Below are positions 5,087 through 6,509 of a stretch of 6,509 nt of DNA, piece after piece. Each line of letters opens with the position of its first letter. The stretch's first letter is position 1. The position numbers and the translations under genes were made by a program. The notes under the pieces were generated by a model that did not search any database, was not told the DNA's origin, and worked only from the letters and a program-made list of their open reading frames with translations. The DNA is from a bacterium (lineage in GTDB: Bacteria > UBA9089 > CG2-30-40-21), in contig JASEHA010000137.1 in the NCBI GenBank assembly GCA_030018795.1, positions 1-6,509 of the forward strand, in the 5' to 3' direction.

Positions 5087-6509
5087 TTATTCCTTGCTTT
5101 CAAGTGGCAAAAGATGCGGGGTAATATAGACAACAAGCTCTGATTGCTGCTGCTCATCGCTTTTCCACTTAAACACCCTGCCAATCAAGGGAATGCGGCT
5201 GACAAAAGGGATTCGTTTTTCCATAAAAGAGTTTTGAGTCTGGATTAAACCACCAATAATGATTGTCTCTCCATCCTTGACCCGAATGGTAGTTTGAACC
5301 TTGCGTTCAGAGGTTTGGGGCAGGCTGTCTGCACTTAACATCCCGGTAGTATTGCTTATCTCTGGTGAAATATCCACATTTATCTCATTAGAGGCACTAA
5401 CCCATGGCTTTATCCTTAATCGTATCCCTGATTCAACGGTCTGCTGTCCACTTACAGGCAGCATCTTATCTGCCTCAATGCTCTTAGCAAACTCACGATA
5501 CCTATCCTTGGTAAGCACGCTAATGCTTGCCTCATGTCCATTCAAGGTTGCAATCCTCGGGTTTGCCCTCACAGTTGCCTTTTTTTCCATAATTAACGCC
5601 TCTAATCTGGTAAAAAACCTATCTTTTATTACATTGGCAACATCATAGGTCAGCACTAAGGGTTCTACTGCACCAGGAAACAGGCTTACATTCATATGAT
5701 CATTCTCCTTAACACCTATCTCTGTAATCCCAAGGGAATTGCCGATATTTTTCTTGAATTCTACCACCAATACCTCAATCATAATTTGTGGAGAAGGCTT
5801 ATCTATTTGCTTAACAAATTCTGAAACCTTATCAATAAGTTGTCTGGTACCAATAACCACAATAGCATTCTGGTCCTTCAGCAGCCGGATATTATCCCTT
5901 GGGAACACAGATGGCAGAATGGTTAGCACCTCATTTGCCTCAATCCAATTAATTTTTATCACCTCTGTGGCAACAAAGGTTAATGCACCTGGACGCAGGG
6001 AAACACCCTCGCCAATGATGTAGATATTATTTATCTTGCTAAAGGTATAATTTGTTCCCTCCAGAATAAGGGCTAATACCTTCTCAAATGGTGTCTTAGA
6101 AATATGAGCATTTACCTGTCCCCGGACATAATCGCAGGTAACAATATCCACCCCGCCCTGAAGGGCAAGTGCCCGGATAACCTCACCCAGTTCAGCATCT
6201 GCAACATCAACCGTAAAAAGTTTATCAGGCAGAGGGGCTCCCTCCGCCAGAGGGGCTCCTTCATCAACCATGATAGAAAAGGTTTTCTTGCCTCTGGCCA
6301 CACCTATATAAAATATCCCGCTTATTTTTTCACAGGTAAAACCATTTGCCTCGAGTAATGCCCTTAAGCCCAATTCCACCGGTGTATTAGCCAGGTGAGA
6401 AGATACCAGTCCAGAGACAGACCTATCAGCCACAATATTTATCCCTCCTTGAAGGGATATTTCCCGTAATACCTTCAAGATATCAGCCCCATCAATATCA
6501 AGGGAGAGA
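5087..6509 (-). CDS. Secretin (type II secretion / type IV pilus, PilQ/GspD-like), 5' end cut by window edge
   Basis: Outer-membrane secretin subunit; such proteins form the ring channel for pilus fibres or secreted proteins. The frame is open to the right edge, so the true start lies outside; the TTG at 6478 is only an internal Leu codon, used here as residue 1. Two successive secretin N-terminal (STN-like) modules are visible. The first runs from the edge to about residue 60 (ISLQGGINIVADRSVSG then LLEANGFTCEKISGIFYIG). The second is about 86-157 (FTVDVADAELGEVIRALALQ then ILEGTNYTFSKINNIYIIG). A secretin_N/N1-like segment follows (about 168-228). The secretin core (about 230-457) has ANPRIATLNGHEASI, IRVKDGETIIIGGLIQ, IPLIGRVFKW and ELVVYITPHLL, which are family hallmarks. 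Residues 73-84 (EGAPLAEGAPLP) come from an 18-bp repeat lying in the linker between the two N-modules. The protein ends soon after the core, with no long S-domain. Pilus versus secretion role cannot be decided here. Confidence 0.93.
   Translation of the reverse strand, partial: LSLDIDGADILKVLREISLQGGINIVADRSVSGLVSSHLANTPVELGLRALLEANGFTCEKISGIFYIGVARGKKTFSIMVDEGAPLAEGAPLPDKLFTVDVADAELGEVIRALALQGGVDIVTCDYVRGQVNAHISKTPFEKVLALILEGTNYTFSKINNIYIIGEGVSLRPGALTFVATEVIKINWIEANEVLTILPSVFPRDNIRLLKDQNAIVVIGTRQLIDKVSEFVKQIDKPSPQIMIEVLVVEFKKNIGNSLGITEIGVKENDHMNVSLFPGAVEPLVLTYDVANVIKDRFFTRLEALIMEKKATVRANPRIATLNGHEASISVLTKDRYREFAKSIEADKMLPVSGQQTVESGIRLRIKPWVSASNEINVDISPEISNTTGMLSADSLPQTSERKVQTTIRVKDGETIIIGGLIQTQNSFMEKRIPFVSRIPLIGRVFKWKSDEQQQSELVVYITPHLLPLESKE
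6226..6261 (+). repeat. Two tandem copies of an 18-bp G+C-rich unit inside the secretin gene
   Basis: On the plus strand the units are CAGGCAGAGGGGCTCCCT (6226-6243) and CCGCCAGAGGGGCTCCTT (6244-6261); the core CAGAGGGGCTCC repeats exactly with period 18. The gene reads the other strand, giving the repeated hexapeptide EGAPLA/EGAPLP. Bases 6230-6259 match the reverse complement of 379-408 in the kinase gene at 29 of 30 positions. The composition is far more G+C-rich than the surrounding coding DNA. The repeat lies between two N-modules, where extra residues should do little harm. Confidence 0.85.

Noticed and set aside
4903..5184. 93-codon minus-strand ORF across the secretin end and the intergenic region
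   Set aside because: Out of frame with the secretin, overlapping its conserved C-terminus; no recognisable protein features and no good ribosome-binding site.
6104..6358. Plus- and minus-strand ORFs over the secretin repeat (including 6112-6303 minus)
   Set aside because: Both overlap well-supported secretin coding sequence in other frames; the stop-free repeat lengthens them artificially.
5087..6478. A TTG start for the secretin at 6478
   Set aside because: The frame continues upstream as LSLDIDGADI, which completes the expected STN-like module, so the gene runs past the window edge.

Overview
The window is A+T-rich DNA (roughly 40% G+C by eye) from a Gram-negative, two-membrane bacterium. 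Three products require an outer membrane or periplasm: a secretin, a TonB-dependent receptor and a Sec-exported binding protein. The lineage cannot be fixed from the sequence. The protein style (CHASE8-like kinase, lone PF04392 binding protein, PilQ/GspD-like secretin) is compatible with deltaproteobacterial, Nitrospirota-like or candidate-phylum genomes, but this is only an impression.

All four convincing genes are on the minus strand, so they read from right to left. (1) 6509-5087: the C-terminal part of a secretin, cut by the right edge. (2) 5086-4818: a 269-bp intergenic region with a G+C-rich partial palindrome, a nested A+T-rich inverted repeat, a tandem 10-bp direct repeat and a good sigma70-type promoter. 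(3) 4817-2799: a complete TonB-dependent outer-membrane receptor. (4) 2725-1823: a periplasmic binding protein of the ABC_sub_bind (PF04392/COG2984) family. (5) 1756-140: a membrane histidine kinase with periplasmic sensor, HAMP, HisKA and HATPase_c. (6) 139-1: no convincing gene, possibly the tail of a plus-strand gene.

Genes 3-5 have short spacers (73 and 66 bp), each with its own ribosome-binding site, and are best read as one operon driven from the promoter at 4887-4915. The likely logic is outer-membrane capture of a ligand, periplasmic binding, then signalling through the kinase. No ABC permease or ATPase and no response regulator are in the window, so the binding protein may be a sensory partner rather than part of a transporter. 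The ligand is unknown. The secretin belongs to a separate upstream unit (type IV pilus, type II secretion or related).

The most unusual feature is an 18-bp G+C-rich repeat unit (CTGCCAGAGGGGCTCCCT and variants). It occurs as about three tandem copies inside the kinase gene and two inside the secretin gene, in opposite orientations relative to the coding strand, and stays in frame in both. A 30-bp stretch matches at 29 of 30 bases between the two sites. The unit has no stop codon in any of the six frames, so it can sit in coding DNA in any frame or direction. In both proteins it lies where an insertion would be tolerated: a predicted beta-hairpin loop and an inter-domain linker. It looks like a small coding-compatible repeat family, comparable in concept to the Rickettsia palindromic elements. 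A second, weaker pattern is that both spacers of the receptor-binding protein-kinase operon hold a stem-loop built from similar 7-bp repeats.
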